Part shown: one piece after another, positions 16,339 through 27,100 of the stretch
How the letters are laid out: every line of letters starts with the position of its first letter
Numbering within the stretch: the stretch's first letter is position 1
DNA from: Nematostella vectensis
Taxonomy: Eukaryota; Cnidaria; Anthozoa; Actiniaria; Edwardsiidae
Length of the DNA stretch: 64,000 bases
Assembly (NCBI RefSeq): GCF_932526225.1
Contig: NC_064039.1
Coordinates: forward strand, 372,001-436,000
Direction of reading: 5' to 3'
Made by a program: the position numbers and the translations under genes
The notes under the pieces: generated by a model
Databases searched by the model: none
Told to the model about the DNA's origin: nothing
The model's input: the letters and a program-made list of their open reading frames with translations, nothing else

Positions 16339-17424
16339 ATGGCTCAACAGATGGTTCAGAGCATTCCGGTCCCGACCTATACAGGGGTGGGGGACATCGA
16401 AGGGTATATCGAGCGCTTAGAGTGCTACTTCGAGCTGATGAAGACTCGCACAGAGAGTAGAGTCCCTCTGTTGCTGTGTGGTCTGACGGCAGGTCAGTAC
16501 CAAACGTTGAGAGACCTGGTGGCTCCCGAGGTTCCAAAAGAAGTGGCGTACGACACGCTCAAAGGGAGACTAATCGAGCACTATGGTTCTGTGAGGAACA
16601 CTCGTTTAGAAAAAGCAAAGTTTCGGGCTCTTAGAAGAGACGAGAAGGAGAGCGTAGCTGATTTCGAGGTGCGACTACGTAACGCGGTACGGTATTGTGA
16701 GTTTACCGGAGAAATTCTTAACGAGAATCTGGTGGAACAGTTTATCTCTGGGATAAACCACCCAGGGATTGAACGAAAACTTCTCCAAAAGGGGAGTTCG
16801 TTAAAACTCTCGGAGGCCGTACAAGAGGCAAGCGCATTCCTTTTGCTTGATGCAAAAAGCGGACGTGAGGGCCAGAGCGACACACCCGTATCCGTGTCGG
16901 CGATCTCAAAGGGAAATGCGGTTGTGTGCTTCCGTTGCGGGAAGAGAGGGCATGTTGCCCGTGATAAGAGTTGCAAGGCCGTTGGCAAGAAATGTAACGA
17001 CTGTGGCGTCGTCGGACATTTTGCGAAGAGCAAATTCTGCCGGCTAGTAAGACCAGAAAATAACTCCCAGTCGTCACGCGTTAGGAACGGCAGCCGTTCG
17101 CGACGTGGAGGCCGTGCGAACCAGATCACCGACGAGCACGCCGATACCAAACAGGAAAAGGCGGTAACACATTTGTTTTCCGTAGAGGTTAGAAACGTAA
17201 AGGAAGCGCCCACGTGCGAGGCAGAGATTAGGGGTATGGTATTTAATTTTATCATTGATTCAGGAGCTGCCGCTAACATAGTTTCTAATCAATTGTATAA
17301 TAAGATCAAACGTGATGTGGTACTTAGGAAGACTACCAAAAAGTTATTTGCTTTTGGGCAATCGGTGCCTTTGAAATTGAAAGGAGAGTTTGAAGCGGAA
17401 ATTACTGTAAATATAATATACTGA
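16339..17424 (+). CDS. Gag with two zinc knuckles and protease active-site segment
   Basis: A 361-residue frame starting MAQQMVQSIPVPTY. Residues about 10-190 match the retrotransposon Gag capsid type (IEGYIERLECYFEL, GSVRNTRLEKAKFRAL, VADFEVRLRNAVRYC). Two Cys/His knuckles follow at about 196-235: CFRCGKRGHVARDKSC and CNDCGVVGHFAKSKFC. A basic Arg/Ser linker leads to the aspartic protease motif IIDSGAAANIV near residue 313. The frame stops at a TGA after AEITVNIIY, before the second conserved protease motif, which appears in the next frame. The break may be a programmed shift or a single indel; the sequence alone cannot say. Confidence 0.93.
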   Translation: MAQQMVQSIPVPTYTGVGDIEGYIERLECYFELMKTRTESRVPLLLCGLTAGQYQTLRDLVAPEVPKEVAYDTLKGRLIEHYGSVRNTRLEKAKFRALRRDEKESVADFEVRLRNAVRYCEFTGEILNENLVEQFISGINHPGIERKLLQKGSSLKLSEAVQEASAFLLLDAKSGREGQSDTPVSVSAISKGNAVVCFRCGKRGHVARDKSCKAVGKKCNDCGVVGHFAKSKFCRLVRPENNSQSSRVRNGSRSRRGGRANQITDEHADTKQEKAVTHLFSVEVRNVKEAPTCEAEIRGMVFNFIIDSGAAANIVSNQLYNKIKRDVVLRKTTKKLFAFGQSVPLKLKGEFEAEITVNIIY

Positions 17425-20290
17425 TAACAAAGCTCTCGCTAATTTTTACGTGTTTAATGGAAAAGCATCTGTCAACAATTTGATAAGTAACCAAACCGCT
17501 AATGAGTTACGATTACTTCATGTCAATTCCGTCACAGGTCAACAGTGTCACGCCAGTCTAGAGACGGAAATTAAGTCGAAGTTTACTCAGTGTTTCGATG
17601 GGGAGGGTAAACTTAAGGGTACTAAGGTTAAGATACATGTAGACCCTGATCGTGAGCCTGTAGCGCAACCGGTGCGCAGATTGCCTTTCGGATACCGAGA
17701 TAAAGTGGCAACTTTGCTGGAAAGGCTGGAAGCCGAAGATATCATAGAGTCGGTAGAGGGGGTTGGTTCACGTTGGGTAAGCCCTATTGTTGTAGTTCCC
17801 AAATCGGACGGTGATTTGCGAATGTGTATTGACTTCAGGAAGGTCAATGAAGCAATAATTCGGGAGAGGTACACCATTCCCACTATGCAGGAAATGCTAG
17901 CAGCATTGAACGGGTCCAAGGTATTTTCTAAGTTAGATTTAAAGCAAGGATTTTTTCAGCTAGAGTTGGACAAAGAATCTCGCGAAATCACGACCTTTGT
18001 TACTCATGTGGGTTTATTCAGAATGAAAAGGCTTGGTATGGGGATTTCATGCGCTCCTGAGTTGTTTCAGTACACAATTCAGAAGGTTCTTGCAGGGTTA
18101 CCTGGAGTGTTAAACTTAGCTGACGATATTGTTGTTTTCGGTAAAGACGAACGCCAACACAAAGAGCGTTTATTGAGTGTTATGTCACGTTTGTCGGAAA
18201 GCGGGTTGACACTCAATCCAGGTAAGTGTCAGTTCGGATTAAGTTCGATCACGTTTTTAGGGCATGTTATCTCTGACAACGGGGTATCAGCCGACCCAGG
18301 TAAGGTCGAGGCAATAGTAAACGCCCGGGCCCCAATGAATGTGTCAGAATTAAGGGGATTCCTAGGTCTGGTACAGTATGTCGGTCGTTACATTCCGGAT
18401 CTAGCCACCCTGTCCGCTCCACTTAGAGCATTAACGCGCAAATCGGTTCCATTTGAATGGACCCAGAAACAGGAAGATAGTTTTCGCGACATCAAAAGGC
18501 TGATGAGTGCTAGTGAGACGTTAGCATATTTTGATAGAGAGAGCGAAACGACCGTGATCGCTGATGCGAGTCCAGTGGGATTAGGAGCTGTCCTAGTCCA
18601 GAGAAAAGCAGGTGAGAACCGAGTAGTAGCGTATGGGCATAGAAGTCTAACAGATGTGGAAAAGAGATATTCTCAGACAGAACGCGAAGCACTGTCATTA
18701 GTATGGGCTTGTGAACACTTCCAGATGTATTTATTAGGTACAAAGTTCAAACTCATAACAGATCACAAGCCGCTCACTCACGTGTTTAACAACGCGAATT
18801 CCAAATCAACGCCTAGGCTAGAGAGATGGAGCTTGAGGTTAGAGCCATTTGACTTTGAGCTACAGTACAAGCCAGGTGAGTCTAACATCGCAGACCCGAT
18901 GTCTAGGTTAAGTAGAGGTCCCAGAGAAAGCACTAAAGTGGATGACACAGGAGATTATATTGCAGCGGTAGTGAGGGAAGCTATACCGATTGCAATGTCA
19001 TGGGAAGAGATTAAAACCAGTTCAGATAACTGCGATAGTGTCGAAAACATGAAGGAAGCTTTGAAAACAGGTAAGTGGGACAAGTGTGCAGCAAGTGTGA
19101 AGTCAGTGAGAGGAGAGTTGAGTGAGTGCGATGGTGTGATTTTGCGTGGAAATCGGATTTTCATACCCTCAGACCTGCGAGATCGAGTGTTAAAATTAGC
19201 ACACGAGGGTCATCAAGGAATTGTCAAGTGTAAGCAGAGGCTTCGAAGTAAGGTATGGTGGTTAGGCATGGACAAGGATGTTGAGTTTATGTGCAAATCA
19301 TGTGAGTTATGTCAGCTAGTGTCGAGCTATGATCCACCGGTACCTATCGTTACGACCGAAATGCCTAAAGGACCATGGCAATTTTGTAGTACGGATCTTC
19401 TTGGACCGCTCCCCGATGGTAGGTATGTGATTGTCATCATCGATTATTTCAGTCGATATTTTGAGGCAGCTATGTTGAGATCGACTAAGGCAGAGAACAT
19501 TATCGAATTCTTAGATGCAACATTTGCTAGGTATGGGTATCCAGAAGTGTTGAGGACGGATAACGGTCCGCAATTTATCTCAGGTGAGTTCCAGACATTT
19601 CTAAGGGCAGGTGGGGTGAAATGGCTTTCTACGACTCCACTTTGGCCCCAGGCAAACGGTTTGGTAGAGAGAACTAACCGGTCGATATTGAAGGTGTTAA
19701 AGATAGCTACTCAGGAGAAGGCAGACATGCAGAGAGAGTTTAGGAAGTTTGTTGCGGCATACCGATCTACTCCACACGCGGGAACAGGGTGTACCCCATT
19801 TTCGTTGATGTTTGGGCGAGAAATGCGCACAAAGCTTCCCCAGCTAGATTTTACAGCTAGTGATCCTGAATTAGCTAGAGACAGGGATAGAGAATACAAG
19901 CTAAAGCTGAAGAAGCATGCCGACAAGAAGGCTAAAGAGAGTGAGATTAAAGAAGGAGATACAGTGTTAATGAGGAATGAACAACAAGGAAAGTTAGAGC
20001 CAAACTTTAGACCAGAAAAGTACAAAGTGGTAAGTAAGAATGGTTCTGATATTGTTTGCGAAAGTGAGACTGGAGGCACGCTAAGGCGAAACGTTCAATG
20101 CGCTAAGAAAGTGCCAGAGGCAACCAGTGAGGAGGTAAGTAAGGAGAACCAGGGTAACCCGGAATTAATCCAAGACCCTATAGAAAGCAACCCTCCTGTA
20201 GACCAACCTCCCGAACCGCCTTCGATACGCACAAGTGTTCGAGCCCGCCAGCCTCCAGCACGGTTGAACGACTATCTCGTGTATCAATAG
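17417..20290 (+). CDS. Pol: protease tail, reverse transcriptase, RNase H, integrase
   Basis: Open from 17417 in the +1 frame relative to Gag; its first Met-compatible codon is a GTG at 17450, so it is probably expressed by frameshift. In order: protease flap/tail (SNQTANELRLL), RT with MCIDFRKVNEAI, FSKLDLKQGFFQLEL and the active-site NLADDIVVFG, RNase H with IADASPVGLGAVL and ITDHKPL, zinc-binding HHCC (H..H..CKSCELC), and integrase core with the DDE residues in STDLLGPLPDG, LRTDNGPQFIS and QANGLVERTNRS. All catalytic residues look intact. The C-terminus is Pro/Glu rich and no chromodomain is seen. Length (about 950 residues) is usual for Gypsy pol. Confidence 0.95.
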   Translation, partial: YTDNKALANFYVFNGKASVNNLISNQTANELRLLHVNSVTGQQCHASLETEIKSKFTQCFDGEGKLKGTKVKIHVDPDREPVAQPVRRLPFGYRDKVATLLERLEAEDIIESVEGVGSRWVSPIVVVPKSDGDLRMCIDFRKVNEAIIRERYTIPTMQEMLAALNGSKVFSKLDLKQGFFQLELDKESREITTFVTHVGLFRMKRLGMGISCAPELFQYTIQKVLAGLPGVLNLADDIVVFGKDERQHKERLLSVMSRLSESGLTLNPGKCQFGLSSITFLGHVISDNGVSADPGKVEAIVNARAPMNVSELRGFLGLVQYVGRYIPDLATLSAPLRALTRKSVPFEWTQKQEDSFRDIKRLMSASETLAYFDRESETTVIADASPVGLGAVLVQRKAGENRVVAYGHRSLTDVEKRYSQTEREALSLVWACEHFQMYLLGTKFKLITDHKPLTHVFNNANSKSTPRLERWSLRLEPFDFELQYKPGESNIADPMSRLSRGPRESTKVDDTGDYIAAVVREAIPIAMSWEEIKTSSDNCDSVENMKEALKTGKWDKCAASVKSVRGELSECDGVILRGNRIFIPSDLRDRVLKLAHEGHQGIVKCKQRLRSKVWWLGMDKDVEFMCKSCELCQLVSSYDPPVPIVTTEMPKGPWQFCSTDLLGPLPDGRYVIVIIDYFSRYFEAAMLRSTKAENIIEFLDATFARYGYPEVLRTDNGPQFISGEFQTFLRAGGVKWLSTTPLWPQANGLVERTNRSILKVLKIATQEKADMQREFRKFVAAYRSTPHAGTGCTPFSLMFGREMRTKLPQLDFTASDPELARDRDREYKLKLKKHADKKAKESEIKEGDTVLMRNEQQGKLEPNFRPEKYKVVSKNGSDIVCESETGGTLRRNVQCAKKVPEATSEEVSKENQGNPELIQDPIESNPPVDQPPEPPSIRTSVRARQPPARLNDYLVYQ

Positions 20291-20422
20291 ATTTTCTAAG
20301 TGATTGATTATCATGAGCTCACGTGCATGGTTACGCATTATTTGATTTTCCCTAGTTGTTGTGATTACTTTTATATTTGTAGTTGATTTAGGTTATTCAT
20401 TTAAGTCCTACATTCCATTAGC

Positions 20423-20436
20423 AAAAAGGGGAGGGA
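20423..20436 (+). other. Polypurine tract of Gypsy element 1
   Basis: AAAAAGGGGAGGGA directly abuts the 3' LTR, the normal position for plus-strand priming. Confidence 0.85.
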
Positions 20437-20650
20437 TGTAGTGTATTAGCATTAAGATATTTATAGGATTAACACTAGTGATGATGTAATTGATTATGTA
20501 TGTAATGATTGCGTGACAAGTGATTGTTATGCCATATAAGGTCAAAGGTGTATACTATATAATTATCTGAATTAAAGAATAAAGTTAGTCTACAGTACGA
20601 ATCGAAGTGAGCAGTTGTCTTGTTATATGCTGAGTTAGAGATATTCCAAA
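20437..20650 (+). repeat. 3' LTR of Gypsy element 1
   Basis: Appears identical over all 214 bp to the 5' LTR at 16091-16304; followed by the target duplicate accga. Confidence 0.93.
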
Positions 20651-20881
20651 ACCGACTTGCTGGTATAGATAAGGAAGGGATTTGGTTCAAGAAATACCAA
20701 ACGATAACATTCAGAACAAGGGTCAGTGAAATGGTCAGTTCTCTCTTTCGGTTTATTGACGGTTGGCATACAAAGCGTAACAGTTTTGGTTACAGCAGAT
20801 GTTTTATTTCTTTTCGTCACAAGTTTTAAATGATAAAATGCCTCGTAAGATCTGACGGATCAATTCAGAAATGTGAACACC

Positions 20882-21052
20882 AGGGGCGGATCTAGCTTTT
20901 CGCTACAAGGGGATTTGGCTCAGTAACACAGGGTGCGGGGGTATTTTTTGTTACACATGGCTTTCAGGCAGCCCAATTGGGGGGAGGGGGTTAAGCCCCT
21001 ACCACCCCCCACCCCCCCACCCCCACACACACACCCCTTGAGCCGCTACTGA
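20882..21052. mobile_element. Possible degenerate hAT-like MITE
   Basis: Begins caggggcggatctag and ends ccttgagccgctactg, imperfect terminal inverted repeats of a type common in hAT-derived MITEs. The interior is low-complexity C/A-rich. No convincing 8 bp target duplication was found. Confidence 0.3.
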
Positions 21053-21139
21053 TGTCTGCAGCGGAAAATTCTGATCTTTTCAATTCGTCAATATCAAAAT
21101 CTGCTTTTTGCTTTTCCAATGATGCTTTGCAAGAAAACC

Positions 21140-24100
21140 TCACAGGTCCATCCCAGGACACTTCACGGCGTTTACTTGCTCTTCTGTTACCTTTTCTAAC
21201 TCTGCAATATCAGCATCCGAAATTTCCGATCGCTTCCATTCGCAAATAGATTGAATCTTCACTGATTCTAGCTGCGAACTTGGATCATCCTTGCACGCAT
21301 CCATGATTACTTGGATTCTCTCCGGCTCGGATACAGACAAATTCATTTCTGTTTTTAATCCCTGGGCGATCTGCTCTGCAGACTGAGTGGCCTTATTTTT
21401 GCAGATGTACATTTGAACTGATAGTCTGTTAAGCCTGCATTGTGCTGAGAAACCCTGTGCTCTCGCAGCCTTTCGGAGACTTGCTTTGACGTCGTCCTTG
21501 GAGGTGTAGGGCTCCCCGTGATGGTTAAGACATTCAGCAGAGTTGGCGTTGTGCGTTGTCACGGCTTCCTCGTACAACCTACTAATGTGCTTGCCTGCTT
21601 GACATCTGTCAATCACCTGTCAACAAATTAAAGAAGACAAGGGTTTGGTCAAATAAGTTACTTTAGTGTATCTGTTTCTTATTCAGCATAGCCCAAGTCT
21701 CAAGACCTAGCTGAGGCTATTGGATATTATGCTTCATATGGATACAAATGGCATGACTACAATGCGACGCTTGATACAGTAGCCACCTTAACGGGGTCAC
21801 GGGTGGCCCATTGTGGTAGCGAGACCAGCGTATGAGGTCTCGCACCGCTGAAACGGGTTCGATTCCCGGTCGAAACATGGATAGTATCTTTTTGTTTCTC
21901 GGCCCTGAATTTGACTTGTTGAACGTATGTGAGCTTACTAGAAGCGTGTGTTCCTCAGTTCCAGGATGGGCTATTATAAATGCGTTTTAGGATTTTAGAT
22001 GTCAAAGCGTCGAGTAGATAGGATGCTCTAAAACACACTAACTTTTTAACCTTGACAGTTTTGTGAAGATATCGATAAGAGTGCGTTGGAAGTGCCATCT
22101 GATTGACATCAACTCTAGCCAATCAGCACGGCAAAATGCTTCAGTTCGCATTATAACCCGCCGAAATACTTAGGAAGCTCATATGTGTCAATCAAACAAT
22201 TTTTAAAAACTGGCAGATAGTCCCCTTGTCACACTTAAATCTTGTTTTGCATGATGTTATCAGGAGTCAGTCACAAATAAGGTTCTTTGAGCTGCGCGGA
22301 ATATCCATCCGCTTGCCTGAAATTGCATGGGGTAGAATGAAGGCGATGAAGGTGGATAAGTGTAAAACAAGGGTGATGAAGGTGAATAAGGGTAAAACAA
22401 GAGTGATGAAGGTGGATAAGGGTAAAAGAAGGGTGATGAAGGTGGATAAGAGTAAAACAAGGGTAATGAAGGTGGATAAGGCTAAAACAAGGGTGATGAA
22501 GGTGGATAAGGGTAAAAGAAGGTGATGAACGTGGATAAGTGTAAAACAAGGGTGATGAAGGTGGATAACGGTAAAACAAGGGTGATGAAGGTGGATAAGG
22601 GTAAAACAAGGGAGATGAGGGTAAAACAAGGGTGATGAAGGTGGATACGGGTAAAACAAGGGTGATGAAGGTGGATACGGGTAAAACAAGGGTGATGAAG
22701 GTGGATAATGCTAAAACAAGGGTGATGAAGGTGGATACGGGTAAAACAAGGGTGATAAAGGTGGATGAGGGTAAAACAAGTGTGATAAAGGTGGATAAGG
22801 GTAAAACAAGGGTGATGAAGGTGGATGAGGGTAAAACAAGGGTGATGATTGTAAATAACGGTTGATGAAGATCATTGATGAGGGTCAATTTTAGCTTTGA
22901 GTGGAATCAAGGAAATATTTTCCTCTTTTCTCACTCTTCAAAGTGCAGCTAGCATCTTTTACGAATTTTTCATTTGTGTCTCCTCATGAACGAAAGCACC
23001 ATCTCTGGTGAATGCTAAGAAATGAAAAGAAATGGTTCCGATACCGCTATTCACTCGTTTTCCCTCCACTCACCTGCCGGATCATACGCAGAGTTCTCAG
23101 CCTGCAACTCATAGTGTATGTCAGTTTCTTGAGGCAGCCGTTGGTGAACTCATTGATGGCAGTGCTAATACTCTGCGAGCTGTTCGAATACTTAAGGATA
23201 CGTTTGTATTGAGGGATCCTTCGTACGCACCCACGGGCATCCCATGTTTTCACCGACCGTTGAATGCCATTAATGATTTCCCACACTCCTTCTAGAGCCC
23301 TTTGAAGTCCTTCGGATCGTATATTCGGGATCAAGTAATTGTTTCTCTGAAAGAGAGGATTCCATAAGCTAAGGTTTAAGATTTCTTTTGATGCACACCT
23401 TTGTAATGGTTTCGACCAATATTTGAAGATAAATTATGAGAAAAAAATCCAAAATAATTTGCTGAAAATAAATTATTTATTTAAATGCTTTATTTACCAA
23501 ATTCAATTGAAAATTTTGTAACGGCTTCCCAAATCGTTCGATGGAAGTGGATGCTTTTTCACACTTGGTATTTTGCTAAGATGACAAAATGGCGGCTGGC
23601 AGAGGCTCTATCCTTATTTTTAAATATGTAACCGGAAAAAAGGGGTATGGCTACTAAGAGCCGCTTGGGTGTGTTGGGTGTCACCCCCCCTTTTTTTCGG
23701 GCTTTCTCGACACAGGGTTCCCATTAACATTGTAATAAAAATAAATGGTTTATTTTGGTCTGGAATTTCCAAACAGCGAGATTAATGAAGCATTAAATTT
23801 TGCCTATGTTTGTCTTTACTTACATAATCTATTAGTTCATCGAATAGTTCCCTTAGATCCCGTTCATTGGAGGACAAGTCTTTCTCTGCATTATCTAGTT
23901 TAGCCATGGCGTCTTTCGCTTGCCCCACCTTTTTGCTACATCCAACCAACGTACTGATGAGGTTATACAGGTCAAAACCTTGAGAAATTGGAATGTCATT
24001 AGATAACATGGCACCTTCTTAGATAGGGTATCTCTTGGCGGAAACCCTTTTACCCTAACAGGGGCTGAGTTCCCAACCATTCTCCCTCCATCCCTCCCCC

Positions 24101-27100
24101 CGGACCTGTTCTTCCCAACCAAACTATGCTTACAATTGTCCTAAACAGGGCAACCCCTTTTATCCGAACAAGGTACCCAACCATTCTCCCTCCACCCATC
24201 CCCCACCCATTCCTATGTGAATGCATGACCGATACGATCATCCCAATCAGGTCTCGACAGGTTCTCCGCCTATTTTCCGCAGCTCCCTACTTATCAGCTA
24301 CTTACCTATGCTTACAATTGTCAAGGCCGGGCCTGCGCCTTTCAACACCTTCATGAATTTCATGGCTTTAACAGATTTTACTCCAAATCGTGATATAGCA
24401 GTTGTTTTTAGAAATCCTTTGGCTACGTCATCTGTAAACCCCAGGAGATTTTGTACCCTTGTTGGTGCGGCTTTAAATAACTTTGTGGCGTAATCGGCCT
24501 TGAGGGACTTGAAGATCTTCATTTAAAAATAAAAGGTTGAATAAATAAGGCTCGATTTCTTCTTCTTTTAAGACTCTCTAAATGGGTAGTAATAAAGGCG
24601 ACGATGTTGTTATATATGATGAGATGATGGAAAATATTGATGATAACGATGATTTTAATGATTGACAGTATTTTAAATCGTCATATTTCTAAAACGAGTC
24701 CACAATATGATATTTTAATATTAATATTAAAATAGTCTTTAAACCAACCTTTCCTGTCTTAATTCTCTCCCATGCTTTTCTAGACATAAGGTCGATACCA
24801 GAGAGACCGGGACCAAATATCCAAGACCCCGCAATATTAAGGTTCCTTATCGTGGGGTTCGTGGCCTGGTCCAGCTTGTTCAGAGTAAGACTATCCACAT
24901 CCGCCTCTTGCTGCAGGAGAACCAACGTTTCAGGCGATAAATTGTTACTAGTTTAGCTGGGTGAGGGGGTAGCAAACCGTAATATTTGTGAACCGTTAAA
25001 GCTCTATTAAGCCCTAAATCTCTTTAAAACTCCCCTGCAGAGCTTAACCTTTCAAATACTCTCTTTGCCTCCCTAACATGTTTCTTAGACCACAAGCGAT
25101 TATTGTTTGGTTGAAATTCAAAAAGAACACCCGATGTCGTTTATGTAGGGACAAGCTCAATGAATGCTTTTTTGCAAATTACTATAAAAACTTGACAGGG
25201 CGTTGTATTGGGAGGGAGGGGAGGGTAAGAGTTCAGGGATCGTACTCACCGATAAAGTGTTTTTGATCTGCTATAAAAACATTTGCGCCTCCCTTCACAA
25301 ATTCTTTCAAATTCACACATAAATCCATAATCCATAATGTAGATGGGCTCTGTTGCCCCAGCAGCCCATTTACCCCCCCCCCCCCTGACGATAAGGACCC
25401 CCTCACCCCTCCCCCCTCGTCTGCCACCTATTTGAAGTTTCACCTTGATAGCCTTGATTTTCATGTTAAGAGCTTCGTCAATTTTAGGGTCGATCGTCTT
25501 CAGGATTTGTTTCTGAAGGCTAAGGATTTCCTCTAGCCTGCTCCACATCTTTCCAATGTCTTTCGCGAGTTCCTCCATACCACTTTTAAAGCCCAAGGCT
25601 ATAAAAACAACGTTTGATGTCATGCCTGGATCAAGTGGAGATGGGAGCTGCTTAAGGCTATAGGATCAAAGTTCGGGTGACATGCCTGGATCAAGTGGAT
25701 ATGGGAGCTGCTAAAGGCTATAGGATCAAAGTTTGAGTGACATGCCTGGATCAAGTAGATATGGGAGCTGCAAGGTGGGATGGGAGTCTGAGTATTTTTT
25801 GTTTCGAAAAAGACATTTTGTGCACAGTCCCCCTCATTTCCCTGTCACGTTTCAGGTCGAATTCTACCTCCCCCAGAGAACGGTTGGGCTAGAAGCAAGA
25901 AGGCTTCGATAGCTCAGTGGTACGGGCTTTGATTTTGAAGGCAAAGGTCTCGGGCTCAAATGAAGATCAGCTCAACAGGTGTAAAACATATTAATATTAT
26001 GCTTGTGGTTGTTGCCTTCTACCGGGGGCAGGAATGACTCGATCAGGTTTTTTAGATGCTTACCTTTTTTGACACCTTCGTCTACTTTTTTAGAACGATC
26101 AACGATGTCTTCTTTTCGATTCTTGAATTTGTTCTCGAAGTTGCAAAGATATTTGTAGCCCACCAGACCACAGCATCCCTTTATGTCATAGATCGTCTCA
26201 ACCGTGGTGGCCACAACAGCGGTCACCACACTGACGATGAGAAGGAACAGACTAAAAAAGAACTCTGTGAAATGTAAAACCAAACTTGATGTTAGCCCTC
26301 AAGAAATGTTTGTTGGAAAATGGTCTAGTAAATTTCTTATTTTTTTTCTAGTACACAAGATACCGATTTACTTACAAAATAAAAAAATATATATCTTTTA
26401 ATGCCGCGTTTTGTAATCAACTGCCAGTGGTCCTTCATAGCTTTTAATGGCATCACAGGGTCAATAGACTGGGGTGGGGCATCACAGGGTCAATAGACTG
26501 GGGTGGGGCATCACAGGGTCAATAGACTGGGGTGGGGCATCACAGGGTCAATAGACTGGGGTGGGGCATCACAGGGTCAATAGACTGGGGTGGGGCATCA
26601 CAGGGTCAATAGTCTGGGGTGGGGCATCACAGGGTCAATAGACTGGGGTGGGGCATCACAGGGTCAATAGACTGGGGTGGGGCATCACAGGGTCAATAGA
26701 CTGGGGTGGGGCATCACAGGGTCAATAGACTGGGGTGGGGCATCACAGGGTCAATAGACTGGGGTGGGGCATCACAGGGTCAATAGTCTGGGGTGGGGCA
26801 TCACAGGGTCAATAGACTGGGGTGGGGCATCACAGGGTCAATAGACTGGGGTGGGGCATCGGGGGAAAGAATCTCCCTTAGAGAGACATATAGATCAACG
26901 ACACTTGTAAATCGCGCGCTCTGATTGGTCAAGGGTCCATGTGTCATTAAAACTGGATTGTAAAGTAGGAAAACATATTTGTTGTTGTATTAAACAAATA
27001 GATCTCATTGTTTTGTGAGTCTGTCCTCTAATATATCGACTGTGTCTCGTCGCGTACTTGTTTGTTCATGACATGCTGTTACGTCTTCTGTGCATCTTTT

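Larger units (their letters stand above)
16091..20650 (+). mobile_element. Gypsy-type LTR retrotransposon, full length, recent
   Basis: A 4.56 kb element bounded by two 214 bp LTRs and flanked by a 5 bp target duplication (accga at 16086-16090 and 20651-20655). It has a primer site, a polypurine tract, a Gag plus protease frame and a pol frame in the order protease, reverse transcriptase, RNase H, integrase, which is the Ty3/Gypsy (Metaviridae) arrangement. The LTRs appear identical base for base, implying a very recent insertion. The only visible defect is a frame change between the protease active site and the rest of pol. It lies between the GPCR and gene A and interrupts no recognisable gene. 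Confidence 0.95.

Noticed and set aside
16581-17279. 232-residue antisense frame within the Gag region
   Set aside because: It is a shadow of the Gag frame on the opposite strand, with no recognisable domain or promoter.
21795-21880. Functional tRNA gene
   Set aside because: The B box is good but no acceptor stem can be paired; kept only as a tRNA-like repeat.
25902-25975. Functional tRNA gene
   Set aside because: The A box is good but the T stem does not pair and U33 is missing; kept as a degenerate tRNA-like sequence.
26446-26862. Donor-seeded minisatellite like the others
   Set aside because: The unit lacks a splice donor and the array is far from the neighbouring exon ends, so it was not counted in the junction-seeded class.
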